NCBI GenBank assembly: GCA_900169235.1
Contig: FWCC01000362.1
Span: 1 to 62,272 of the forward strand
Direction of reading: 5' to 3'
DNA: 62,272 nt
From: Zarea fungicola
Taxonomy: Eukaryota; Ascomycota; Sordariomycetes; Hypocreales; Cordycipitaceae
Under the pieces are notes generated by a model. The model ran no database searches. It saw nothing but the letters and a program-made list of their open reading frames with translations, and was not told the origin of the DNA. Positions 1-11,025 of this stretch are shown here, piece by piece. The translations under genes were made by a program, and so were the position numbers. The first letter of the stretch is position 1. Each line of letters starts with the position of its first letter.

Positions 1-105
1 TGGGGGCGTGGCACAAGTATAGCTTCCATATTGGTAGTGCTTGGAGCGGGGCACGGATAATGCCCCTCCCGCCCCCTCATCCATGTCCTGTCCTGCTTCC
101 GTTGA

Positions 106-936
106 CTAGTAGCAGACTAGACACCGGACCTCAATGCTTTGCCTGGACTCGCACTCCTGGTATTTCGTGTCCTCAAAGGCAGAGTGAAGCGCCCGTCGTG
201 CCACGGCCTCATCCGAGTCAAAACACTTGATCAGAAGAACATCAGCCGGCGTCATGCCGTGCTTGTAGAACCATTGATGCGCAGGATTATGGCGCACAAC
301 CCAAGACTCCCCGACAAAGTCGTCTTCCGTCATTTCAGCCCCGACCAGATCCTTGTCCGGCACAGAGTTAGAATCGGCCACGGCAATGGGGTCCTTCAAG
401 ATGGGCTGGATCGGGCGCCAAACATTGATGATTTGGTATCGCCGGTTAATAATGTCATCCGCGTCGGCAGGAAGCTCCCAGCGCAGCCGTCGCTCAGCGC
501 CCTCGTACGACTGATCCACGTGCGTTCGAGTGACTGGCCCGCGATTGGCAAGGTTCTTCAACCCGAGGTGATGCCACTGTGTTGGGCCACGGCGTACCTT
601 GTGGTTGAAAATGTGGACAGTGCGTGCACCTGTGAGATTTTTCACGAGCTCCTCGCACTCCGCGTAGTAGAGGGTCTTGATTTGCTGCTCATCAGTAAAC
701 GTTGTCTCGGCGCTTTGATGCTGCAGGTACTGGAATCCGTGGCTGTCAAGGGTGTACTGTGCTTCATCACCGCTGACATCAGAAACCACAAACTCCCATG
801 CTTTGTGAGGCCTCTTGTTGCTAATTCTTCCTTTTCCAATGAAGATTGGAGTCGGCTTCGATCCATCACCAGGGTCATCCCAGTAATTTAGTGTCGTTGC
901 CACGTTGTGTTTTGTAGTTGGCGGTTGCGTAGTCAT
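106..936 (-). CDS. AsaB/CmcJ-like oxygenase-family protein
   Basis: Single-exon gene of 276 residues. The start is the first in-frame ATG (936); a longer reading to 975 would need GTG. The opening (VATTLNYWDDPGDGS) and the central block (RGPVTRTHVDQSYEGAERRL, then INVWRPI and an AVADS-type segment) match the fungal AsaB/GA4-desaturase-like/CmcJ family, often found in secondary-metabolite loci and annotated as hydroxylase or desaturase. The HVDQS histidine and aspartate are candidate iron ligands. Length is normal for the family. It shares a 352-bp divergent intergenic region with the M20 amidohydrolase at 1289. The substrate is unknown and no synthase gene lies in the window, so membership of a metabolite cluster to the left is only possible. 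Confidence 0.85.
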   Translation of the reverse strand: MTTQPPTTKHNVATTLNYWDDPGDGSKPTPIFIGKGRISNKRPHKAWEFVVSDVSGDEAQYTLDSHGFQYLQHQSAETTFTDEQQIKTLYYAECEELVKNLTGARTVHIFNHKVRRGPTQWHHLGLKNLANRGPVTRTHVDQSYEGAERRLRWELPADADDIINRRYQIINVWRPIQPILKDPIAVADSNSVPDKDLVGAEMTEDDFVGESWVVRHNPAHQWFYKHGMTPADVLLIKCFDSDEAVARRALHSAFEDTKYQECESRQSIEVRCLVCY

Positions 937-1288
937 ATTGCTGCTGGCGTTGAACTGCAGTATGTGGGTGCGCACACTATGGAATCCGTGGCTTCAGGGA
1001 TCTACACTTTTCTGTAGTTTTGTTGCTTTATATCCGGCCGTAAATACGTGAACCAGGAGGAGAGCAACAGTCGCTAGTGAAAGTGAATTCAGTAAAAAGC
1101 GCTGCCAGCTAACTCACAACATGACTCAGCACGGTTACAATGCCTGCTGGCGCTGGCCAGGAAGCCTGGAGTTGGGCGACAATGCCCTGGCAAATCAATT
1201 GTCGGCCTAGTTCTCCGTAGACACTTGGACTCGGCAACACCACCAGCTTTGCGGGCTGCAACCAAAACCTGGCCGTTCTGTCGCCAAC

Positions 1289-2615
1289 ATGGATGAAGAT
1301 TATGTTTTTGTCTCAAGATCTGGTGATGATGTGACATTTGATGATGTCCCTTCACCTTGGCTGGGGGATATTGATCAGTTCATTCAGCAATTAGAGCCGC
1401 AGCTCTGGCCACTAAATCGGTTTATCCACGATAACCCAGAACTGGGATACAAGGAATTTAAAGCACACGATGCCTTGACAAGATTTATGCAAGCCCGCGC
1501 AGGTTGGGAAATAACTCGCTCTGCATACGGAATGGAGACCGCATGGGAGGCTGTTTTTGATACTGGCCGGCCAGGGCCTGTTGTCTCCTTCAACGCAGAA
1601 ATGGGTAAGTCGTGTAAAGGCTCACCTGCTGCATCTACTAACCTACAGCACAGATGCACTCCCAGGTCTGGGCCATGCCTGCGGGCATAATCTCATAGCT
1701 ATGGTGTCTATTGCTGCTGGCTTGGCGACTGCCGAGATTCTTCGTCGCGGCTGCCTCTCCGGCAAAGTAATTATTATTGGGACGCCAGCTGAAGAAGGCG
1801 GCGGCGGCAAGATCAAATGCCTTGAGGCTGGTGCATACAAAAACACAGACGTCACGCTCATCTCACACCCTGGAATATTGAATAACAGCCCAATGGTTCG
1901 CACGACGGCATTCACGCGGTTGACGGCTGAATATCATGGCAAGCTAGCCCACTCAGCCAAAAACCCTTGGCAAGGCGTCAACGCACTTGATGCGCTGGTG
2001 ATTGCGTACAACAGCATCTCGGCCATGCGCCAACAGACCAGACCCGATGATTACATTGGCATTCAAATTACAAACGGCGGAAACAAGGCTAATTTTATTC
2101 ACGACTATGCCGCGGGGGCGGCTGTACTTCGCGCCACGACGGCCCCCCATTTAGAGGATCTGCAGCGCAAGGTCGAGGGCTGCTTCCGTGCCGGCGCCGA
2201 GGCCACGGGGGCGCGCGTTGAAATACAAGTCAGGCCGGGATACTTGGACCACATGCCAAATCGAGTTCTGGCAGCATCATTTGCAAAGCACTGGCAAGAA
2301 TTGCCCAATGTCCCCGAGCCACCGCTGCCCCCGCCAGGGCAATTCACTTGGGTGAAGTCAAGCACGGATCAGGGAAACCTGAGCTACGTTTTGCCAAGCA
2401 TGAACGTCAGTTTTGCTATTCCCCCTGGTCCGGAATCTGGACAACCGCATAGTCCGGATTTTGAAAAGGCATCGAAAACACGAGACGCATTTGCGAGCGC
2501 AATGAGAGTCGCGAAAGCAATGGCCGGTGCCGCGGTTGATGTCTACACGATACCAGGGCGTCTGCAGGAGATTAAAGACCAGTGGAAGCGCGACATGGAA
2601 GAACAGAAACTTTAA
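1289..2615 (+). CDS. M20-family amidohydrolase/peptidase
   Basis: Two exons, 1289-1604 and 1654-2615, give 425 residues. Splicing at gtaagt/acag restores the metal-site block NAEM-DALPGLGHACGHN; the upstream AG at 1648 would give the wrong frame. That block, plus IIGTPAEEGGGGKI and the later HSAKNPWQG dimerisation-domain segment, are the hallmarks of zinc-dependent M20 amidohydrolases of the ACY1L2/PM20D2 type, which hydrolyse N-acyl amino acids or small amides. A C-terminal EQKL shows no targeting signal. Divergently paired with the AsaB-like gene at 936. The substrate cannot be read from sequence. Confidence 0.9.
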
Positions 2616-3138
2616 TGGGTATCTTACACACGCGTCTCCAAGACGAACCACACAAGAGGTAGAATAATACTTCCACGCCCTCCTGTATTTGGTCGCCAAC
2701 AAGCTTGGCAAAGGAAATTCTCATGCGGCAAACTGCGGTTGACAGTGAAAAGGGAATGCGAATGACGCTTGCATTTGTTTAGACCTACAAGGTAATACAA
2801 CTGATAACTAGGCGAATTTTAGATGCCGCTATCCCAATTCATCGGCCCTCTGGCCGACTCGGGGAGGAGAGAGGGCTCATAACCGAATGGCGCCTTGTTG
2901 GCCAATGTAATTCATGCCAACCGTGTTCTGCGATATGTACTGTCTCCAGATATTTCTTCCATATCTACCTTACTATATATATTCTATCCATGTCGTGTCG
3001 TCCAACCCTACTCGGCTAGATTGGAGGCATGTTTTGGCGCGCAGCCCCGGCTTTTAAGTTGACAAGCAGTTTTTCGATGCATTAGTCGAATGTGAGAGTG
3101 CCCCAGCTGTTACCGATATAGTCGTCTGTTTTGGTTGG
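2616..3138. other. Intergenic region, no gene seen
   Basis: This stretch lies downstream of both flanking genes, which converge here. It contains an AT-rich patch with TATATATATT-like sequence near 2975. I see no coding pattern in it. Confidence 0.6.
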
Positions 3139-3580
3139 TTAGATACAGCTTTCACACGTGGATTCATCGAAAGGTAATGGCGTACTCAAGTTTAGAACAG
3201 TGCTGATAAAACCACCCGCGTTATCTCCACACTTGGCGGACAAGACACCGTTCCAGCTGTTGTATTCGACGTTTTGGCAGGAGCCCAGGAAATTTACGCT
3301 ACAGCGAGGCGAGGGCCACGTGTTAAAAAAGCTACAATTTTAAAACAATTTAGAGGGCAATGTTGACTTACCCTCCCCAAGTTAGCACACCCCATGTGTT
3401 GCCAACCTTTTTGTTGAGGTCAAGGCTGCTGTACGGGTAACCGCCCTTGTTATCGCCGCAGTGTCCGGATAGAATCGAGCCGGCGAGCTGAGAGTCTTTG
3501 CAGCTATCTGTGTAGTGGACGCAGCTGCCAAGACTAGCGAAAGCCAGTACGGCAGCGATTTTGCATTGTGTAAAGTGCAT
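3139..3580 (-). CDS. Secreted cyanovirin-N homology (CVNH) lectin
   Basis: Two exons, 3580-3372 and 3298-3139, joined across a 73-nt gtaagt...tgtag intron, give 122 residues. Residues 1 to about 20 form a signal peptide (IAAVLAFASLG). The mature part holds two tandem CVNH half-repeats: about 27-70 (C27/C41, GHCGDN, SSLDLN, GNTWGVLTW) and about 77-118 (C77/C93, AKCGDN, TVLNLS). Cysteine spacing resembles the two disulfides of cyanovirin-N, and CVNH proteins are known glycan-binding lectins of fungi and cyanobacteria. A TATAAA lies 86 bp upstream of the ATG. The second exon is only recovered by splicing, so a naive reading would truncate the protein at residue 70. Confidence 0.85.
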
Positions 3581-3665
3581 TTTAGATTATGACACAATCA
3601 GACCGATTTGCTGCAATGTTGATGATGGATGGGGAAGAGTGTTCCTGAAACCTGCGCGCTGATTG

Positions 3666-3671
3666 TTTATA
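3666..3671 (-). promoter_or_regulatory. Probable TATA box of the CVNH gene
   Basis: TATAAA on the minus strand, 86 bp before the CVNH start codon. Position and match fit a fungal core promoter; this is inference from sequence only. Confidence 0.4.
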
Positions 3672-3680
3672 TGAGAACCA

Positions 3681-5563
3681 AGCCCTATGCGACACTATTT
3701 CTGTAGTGGCAGAGCCCGACCCGGGATGTCACAAAAGAGGCAGGTGTGGCTGTAACTTCAGGACACTGGCGCCACGGTGCTGACAGTACTCCGTATTAGC
3801 CTCTAAAAATACAAGGAGCTCGGCTAGCCAGGGGACTCAATGTTAGTTTCCCCCGTGATTGTAGGATTCATTATTCTCAGAGTTAACCCCTGTGACCCCC
3901 TATAAGTAATCAATCTGCCTGATTAGTAGCAGCCACGTTCCGAAAGTGGTCTCTGCCGCAGCTCTCGAAAATTTTGTGCGTATGAGGAACCATCCCGGTT
4001 GCCTATGCAGCAACTAAAGCTGTTCCTACGGCAGAATTTGAATACTTGTGCGATTTAAACAACAAGGTGATTTTGATAGTGTCTAGGCGTTATGAAATGG
4101 CATCCCTTCCCCTTGTCTTGTGTTTTCCTGCGCGGGCCAGGGCTGAACTAATTATAACCAAGAGGCCTTTCTGCCTTGTCGCCCGCTGAGACGCCACTAC
4201 AGGGCTCACTGAGCACTGTCCTATTATTGGCTACTGGTACATGCCACTATTTCCCACACCGGACTAATTTAGCTGCACATAATATGCTGCCGAGGCGGTG
4301 GGCCGTAAGCAGGACTAGGCACAGCCTGATCAGACTACCCCGTACAAGTTGGGCACCTCGCTCCATGCACAGCTCTGAGAGCGACAGGCACAGTGGCGGA
4401 ATGAGATGGCCTTAATCCGTTGAAGTGGACCAAAAATTTAGATTACCACGAGGATATTTCCCTAACATGCCACAGGGCCAATTAGAGTGTGGCGGGCATT
4501 ACGAAAACGGCAATGATGTGTTAAGTAGCTGAATGTTGCCAGGTATAGGTGCTCAGGAGCCTTGAAACAGAACTCATCACAGGCTACAGTCGCGCTCTTA
4601 GTTAAATCTAACATGCCACAGTTTAATCAAGCCTAGGTTTACACGAACTGACCCAAGTGTAAGAATTTACCACATCGTCAAGTACTACAGAGTCGCAGCG
4701 TCGCAGTTACTGCCCAGATTAAATGCAAAAGCGACTAGGTAAGGATGGGCCGATGGTCTGACAACATTTTGAAATCCCACACATCTGCGAGGCACCCAAT
4801 CTATTCCATGACTATTAGGCTATTAGGTAAATACTTTCTTGGGAGGTGGGTACAATGCTGCAATTTCTCTTATTATAATTTTCGTTTTCGCGCATTAGTC
4901 GGATTCATATGTCTGTCTTGGCGAATCCTACCTTGATCCTTTGTCGGCGATGTCTCTTTTAGTCCTCAACCGAGCACCTCGGTTCCGAAAGAGTTCACAA
5001 GATGTGACATCCCTGTCGCCGGATTCCGCAGGAACAGGAACGGCATAATAAAATTACGCAGCTATCTGTTTAACAAGAATTATTATCTCAAAGAAACAAA
5101 AGAGACAGTTGTGGGAATATCGGTTCAAGGTCCAAGGCCCGCAAGTAGCAAGCGGGTTGGTGGGCGACTAGTCAGCTACACATCATAATAAGACTACAAA
5201 GATAATAGAACATTCGTTTAATTAATATAATTTTTAAGTTGCCGAGTCTAGTTTATGCATACCTTCTTCATATCAGGCTCCGAGGCTAAGGCGCAGGCAA
5301 GGCATCCTTCCTGCGGGGAGAACGGTCGGTCCACGACACGTGCGACTTGGTGGTGCATAGCAGTAACAGATATTTCGCTCACTACCGAATATTGAAAATT
5401 GAGACTTAAAACAAAAAGCCTTCATGCTACAGGGCTGTGGCTAATGAACAACACGCCGATGCGTACGAGTATAAAGCAATAATACTGCCGCTTTAGAAAG
5501 ATAGCCCATTCGATTGCGGTTGCCCAGGCGCTATTTGAAACGTTTCGTGAAAACCCCACCACA
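3681..5563. other. Gene-poor intergenic region
   Basis: About 1.9 kb between the divergent CVNH and con-13-like genes. It holds one TACTCCGTA element (3787-3795) and scattered short ORFs without domain signs. I see no gene, tRNA or intact mobile element. Confidence 0.5.
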
Positions 5564-6470
5564 ATGCGTTACTATTCTGCATTCTCTTTTTTCTCTTTGG
5601 CTCTTGCGCAAGACTGGCAGACACGTCTGACAAAGCCGGCCATTCACCCCAACCTCGACTTTGTTGAACAGGGACTGCAGGACAACCTACCTGAGATCTC
5701 ATTCACAGCGACGAAATGGAACAATAATCTCATTCCTAAAGAGTAAAACACATCAACATAATATTATAACGGACAGGATAGTCTACTGACATTGGGCGGT
5801 ATAAAGATGCAAGAATCGCGTCGGCAATGCGAACGACTTTGACATTTATGACATTCGCTACTATGATGTGAGTATTCCAAAGGTCTTCTCAATGTCTAAG
5901 CGCTATCCTAATATTGTATCTATTTAGTGCGGTGATCCTTGGGTTTTATGTCATAACCGAAACTCGGCCGCCAGCGTCGACACAATTGCCCGTCAATTTA
6001 GCAAAGTTCCAATCGGCATGCGGCAGTGGGTGCGGGTTCTCATTGACGTGCCATCGACAGGTACATCGGCATACAACGCTGGGGGGACAATCTATATCAG
6101 TGGAGCAAATGGTCGTATGATTAGCGTTTTGCTTCACGAGTCTGCCCATTCAACCATGCAGGGTGGGTTCCCAAATGACAACTTTAATGATTTATTTTCT
6201 GGGTATGACAAGGATATTGGCGTTCCGGACTCCTATGCCCAGACGAACATGATTGAAAATCTTGCGCAAGTTACTGTCGTCACGGTTTTCGATTTGAACG
6301 TGCCTGGAGGAATTGCAAAGGTTGACCAAGACTCGTGGAAGATGCAGAACCAGATCAATGCAATGAAGAAATATGGTAAAATGGGCGGGTCAACGACTTC
6401 GCTCCATATTCCTGGCCAGGACAAGCCATGTGTTCATCACTTTCAGCTAGGCGACATTGTTTCAAAATAA
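5564..6470 (+). CDS. Secreted con-13-like metalloprotease (HExxH)
   Basis: Three exons, 5564-5742, 5807-5867 and 5928-6470, give 260 residues. The introns are gtaaaa...aaag and gtgagt...ttag; this joining restores IPKECK and DIRYYDCGDPWVLC, which are typical of the family. A short hydrophobic N-terminus (YYSAFSFFSLALAQ) is a likely signal peptide. Residues 150-154 are HESAH, a HExxH zinc motif, preceded by MRQWVRVLIDVP. The layout matches fungal conidiation-specific protein 13-like proteins. The first acceptor (ataaag) is weak, but it is the only one seen that keeps the conserved frame. Role inferred as a secreted peptidase expressed during sporulation or host contact; proteolysis is unproven for the family. 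Confidence 0.82.
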
Positions 6471-6653
6471 GGCAGTTCGATTGTGGGATTAAGCCGCCTT
6501 AGGCAGAGGACAGCAAACTACGTCACAAACAGCATATAGCACTTAAGATCATACAAATAAAATTCACTTTAATTAAATAAACTGCAGGTCTATTGATACT
6601 AGTGCCGCGGTCCAATCTAGATGTGTAATAGCTTCCTCTATTTCGCCGCAGCT

Positions 6654-7124
6654 TTAACAAACCCCAGCTAGAGTCTGCAGGTAGACATTAATGTTAAGAC
6701 CAGAGTCTCCCTGGATCGTAAACTCGCCGCTGTTCACATACATATTAGTTGACCGATAGGGCATTAATTAATCAGTAATGGCAAGAACTCACCCTGCCGA
6801 ACCGCACGACCCAAGCAAGTAATTCACAGCAAATGCCACGTCCCCCAAATGAACATGAGTGTTCTCAAATAGATATGTATTACTAACGCAAACCTTTACG
6901 TTTTTCCCGTAGATCGTATACGTGCCCAATGCACCCAAGTAAAACAGTGGATCTTGAGGGGGATTCAGGGTGTTGGCTGCGATACTTTGCTGAAGATTCT
7001 GCGCATCAGCGACATCAAACTCTCCAATGTTGTCAACGAGAGGTTGGAGGCAGCCGTTGGCATAAGCCCTCGATGCAAGAGCACATGCAGTAACTGCAAT
7101 TTGCATAATCTTGGTTGAGTACAT
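6654..7124 (-). CDS. Small secreted four-cysteine protein, unknown family
   Basis: Two exons, 7124-6793 and 6729-6654, with a 62-nt gtgagt...aacag intron, give 135 residues. Residues 1 to about 22 form a signal peptide ending RAYA. The mature chain of about 113 residues has four cysteines (NGC, KVC, GSC and the C-terminal GVC), compatible with two disulfides. I do not recognise the family. It lies beside the con-13-like protease and the CVNH lectin, forming a run of three secreted-protein genes. Effector-like function is only a guess from size, secretion and cysteine content. Confidence 0.75.
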
Positions 7125-9520
7125 TTTGAAAAGCTAGCTCTTGGATGAATAAAGTATCGTGTTGGTTGGACTGTTGATTTGCTTGAGAATTTCAAAGCGA
7201 AACAGCTCTCATTTTGTATTTACTCCTTCACATGAAATCAACCAAAATCTCACCAGTTGCTCAGCCTGCCATATGACCTATTTCCGGACACGCTATCACT
7301 CTTGGTTCCTGATTAATGATCATTATGTCCGAACCCGCAAGCTTCCAGGCCTCAAGCGGGAATGTGGCGCAACTACCCGAGCCGCCACAAAGTGATTACG
7401 GTGCGAAAGCTGGCAATTTAAAATGTAGTCTTGAAAATAAATTGTCGATTGAGTGCAGGTGCAACTCAATCTACCCGTTAAATGGATTTATAATCAATTT
7501 TAATCTCTCTTTCTATTTTTGAACTCGGATGACAAAGTTTGAGCCTTGGTTCAACAGTCTATTACCAACCTTTTTAGGTATTAAATTGTGAACCTAGCAC
7601 CGTATATTGCTCTCTGAGTATAACAGCAGACTCGATTTGTATGGGGCGGAGAATTCATATGTCTCGCTTAACAAAAGTTACCCCACAAAATAGCATCTTA
7701 TCTTAAGACGACGGCCATGTTATAACTACCTTCATCTCTAACAGCCTTTCCAGTATTTTCTGCCGTCAGACTTTGTGGTGCTCAACATAGACTTTAATAT
7801 TCTTCAAGCCTCAAGTTCTCCGGTTGTAGCATGTACGTCAGGCTGTGGTGAGAATTAAACCAACAGCATCATTGGACGGATTAGTAAACAGATCAAAAAT
7901 GTGGAGGATACTTGCGCATGATACAACTAAATAAGGCGAGGCGGATCCATTTTAGTGACCCATCGAACCTGAAAGATATATTATAGGCCATCTTGTAAGA
8001 CCTGGTGGCTGAAGATGGATAGAAACTCTCCGAGACTGGACCTTTTGTGGCTGCCGAAACCCCAGGTCATCTGCCACTTTGAGTAGGCGAATGCTGACCT
8101 GCCTGGGCTTGGTTGATTCACTCTTTATGCAAGAGTTAAATTGGGCACACACGGTTGAATACGAAGCCTAGCTGACTGTTATATATAATGACCAACATAG
8201 ACTATAACTCAGCCCGGCATAATGCCCTATCATGTTACAAGAATTTTGGGTCACTTTTTGATTACAAAGCCATGAAGAACAGGGCTCAGCAAGGGAGAGC
8301 GTTGCAGCTACCTGATTAGGTGACTGAACAAGCTACGATGCCTTGCTTTGGATGTTGGTTGGTGTTGTGTTGATGTCCTGCGATATGGCCTTTCAGAATC
8401 TTTATAGCATAACTTCCGACTTTTGTTTCTTAGCAAAGCAAAGTAAACAAACAAAGCATATGATAGACTAATATGAATAGCTGGTTCTCCTACTTTCAAA
8501 ATTCAACATATAATCTAGTGGTAACAACGATGGTTTTATAAACCTTTTACAGTGCCGTTTTTTGGTGGAAAGCAGTGTAAAGGCTGGGAGGCAAGAGACG
8601 ATCAGCCCTAGGGATAGAACATCCAAAGAGGAGCAGAAGTGGCGAATTTCATAGCAAAGAATTGACATGATTCATGGACATGCTTACTCGTTGCCAAATG
8701 AGCGGGCTTATCCACACATTTTTATTTTCGCTCTCCCACCCTCACCCTCCCACTCTCCCACTTTAAGACTCTCTCTCTGTCTTATTAGGCGCGGGATTCC
8801 CGGAAGCCAAGCCATATGTGGTGGCGCCAAAGCGGAGGCAGTGCCAACTGGCAGACCGGCGGCTGATGGTCTTGAATCTTTAAGTCTTGCGTTTATTTTA
8901 CCCTTTTCAGTACTGAGCTATAGACGATGAATGCCGCTGCGCATAGAAAAACTGTCACCAATCGCCATACTTTTGAGTCGTACAAATAGGTTGTCATGCT
9001 CTTGTTAGTTAACTAATTAGTACAGAGTAGACCTGATCACTTTCCCACGCCAATCAAAAGCCACTTGTGGAGATGTTAATTGGAACAGCTTGAGCCTGCC
9101 TCTGCAGTCCTGCCAAGCTTTTTTCGGGCTGGGTTCCGAGTTCACGATTCGGCAAAGACTGGGATTGAAATCCAAAACGGCGTTTTGTTAGGCAAACGAC
9201 TTAGATCTCGTCTAGACAACCGCTGCCTTGGGTCAAACATCGCTTTATCTTGGGCAGGACCTTTTTAGCCTAGCCGTTAATACAAACTGGCCAACACCCA
9301 GCCCTGGACAGTCCCGGTTAGCACTACATTTTAGCTCCCTTCCCCTTGCGTCTGTTTAAGCAATGCCGGATTTTGCCAAGACTCCGACGTGCTAGGTCCG
9401 ATTCTTTTCTCCAAGCATTAAGATATCTCGAACCATCCCCAGACCATCCAAAGTGCGACATGAACATTTGCTTGCAAAATTCCGCAGAAAGAACTGTTAA
9501 AGGAATCAAGTATCGGCGAC
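7125..9520. other. 2.4-kb gene-poor region
   Basis: No gene with domain support was found. The stretch is AT-rich around 7400-8600, which could reflect decayed repeat DNA. A pyrimidine-rich run (CTCTCCCACCCTCACCCTCC and on) lies at about 8731-8790. Minus-strand text near 7952-8152 and plus-strand text near 8667-8930 stay open but show no family signature. The 3' part is the presumed promoter of the aquaporin. Confidence 0.5.
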
Positions 9521-10646
9521 ATGAAGCCTGAGGGGTATCCCGACCCTGCGCAGGACCTCGAAGGTCATGGTCCCTCGCCGGGCCGGTCGCGATTAACATC
9601 GGTTTCAATCAGCAACGATGCTCAGGTTAATATTTCGCCATTCATTGGTAGATTGGGAGCCAGTGGACGAGGAGGCTTGCAGCGCAACTCCTCAAACGAG
9701 GATCTACTCAAGGCACTGCCCGACGCAGCGCCTTTGATGAGCGTGTCTGAGCAATTCGCGCTTCGCCCATTCCTCACAACAGCGCTATGGAAGGCAGCCT
9801 TGATGGAAGGAGTTGGTAAGCAACATACAAGCCTGATGTCCAAAAAAAATGCAAGAAAATTAAGAACGCGATACCCCAATCACAGGATCCATGCTGCTTG
9901 TTTGGGTAACAGTCTACGCCAACAGCTCACCACCAACCTCAGTCCGACCCGAAGCTCCGACGCCGCGATGGGGACTCTTCGACAATGCGACATTCCTTGG
10001 CCCTCTGGTTGGTGGCGTACTAAACTTTTTCTTTGTTAGCATGTTCATATTCTGCTTTGGAGGAGTGACCGGAGCTCACCTGAACCCGACCATCACCATT
10101 GCGACTTTTTTCGCTCGTCTTTGCTCACTTCCCCGTGCGGTGCTGTACGTCCTGTTCCAAACGGCCGGCTCGGCGATTGGCGGCATTCTCGCCCGCGTGG
10201 CTTACGGTAGTCGTGATTTCAAGACTGGCGGATGCTGGATGCTTACCGATCTTATACCCGTCCAAGACGCATTCGTTATCGAGCTCATGACATGCCTAAT
10301 TCTTCTCTTTTTCGCTTTCGGAACTGGATTGGATCCAAGGCAGAAGGAGATAATTGGGCCGACTCTGGGTCCATTCATGGTCGGTATATCGCTTGCCAGC
10401 TTGTCATTTGGAACCGGATTTGCGCGGTATGGCTACGGTGGAGCGAGCTTGAACCCTGCGAGATGCCTCGGGTCATATGTCGGTAGTCAATTCCCGAGTT
10501 TCCATTGGATTCATTGGTACGAGTCACAGTTCTTAGAATACTGCAAATGCGCATACTGACGGGCACATAGGATCGCCGACATTGCAGCCTGCGCCATACA
10601 TGGCTTCTTTTACCATCTGGTACCACCGTGGAAGGGACAGCTGTAA
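9521..10646 (+). CDS. Aquaporin/MIP channel
   Basis: Three exons, 9521-9815, 9886-10516 and 10571-10646, give 333 residues. A long cytosolic N-tail (about 75 residues) precedes six membrane segments. The first pore box is HLNPT (N165-T167) instead of NPA; the second is canonical NPAR (288-291). Splicing to the last exon adds the family-typical end (HWI-ADIAACAIHGFFYHLVPPW). Fungal MIPs of this length move water and sometimes small polyols or dissolved gases. Transcribed convergently with the ACS-type permease at 11026. The NPT box may alter pore selectivity. Specific solute not predictable. Confidence 0.88.
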
Positions 10647-11025
10647 TAAAGCGATGACTTGCACATACAGTGAGCCTCGGGAGCCGCCCGGGAGCAAGCT
10701 GCCGGGCAAAAGACGGCCGCGGTTGCCAGATGAAACCAGCTCGCATCGGATTGCATCAATCGTTTCAATCAGCATAGGGAATCAAAAACAATTCCGCCAA
10801 ATTATTACGTTCTTTTACACTTATTGGATGCTAGAGGCCGGCAAGAATCCGGATGGCGATACGTCACACAGTTTACGGCCATGCTGCTTGGATCCTCGCC
10901 AAGTTTGGGCCGGACAATGGGACAGCAGGACACAGCTATAAAGTTCCAAAAAATCCGGAGCCTGCGTTAACATATGTTTATTGAAATGATTAAGCACAAT
11001 TTATCAACTAAAACGTAACTTTCCA
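10647..11025. other. Convergent 3' intergenic region
   Basis: A 379-bp spacer between the ends of the aquaporin and permease genes. Nothing coding is seen; it presumably holds both polyadenylation regions. Confidence 0.5.

Noticed and set aside
139..891. Long open plus-strand reading opposite the AsaB-like gene
   Set aside because: It is the antisense shadow of a clear family member; its translation has no domain signature.
1605..1648. Shorter intron in the M20 gene ending at the AG at 1648
   Set aside because: Gives the wrong reading phase; only the AG at 1653 restores the DALPGLGHACGHN metal site.
7952..8152. Minus-strand 66-codon reading in the gene-poor region
   Set aside because: No domain, no signal peptide and no splice partners; left as non-coding.
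8731..8790. Pyrimidine-rich tract as the aquaporin core promoter
   Set aside because: It lies about 750 bp before the aquaporin ATG, too far for a simple core promoter; no transcript start can be placed from sequence.
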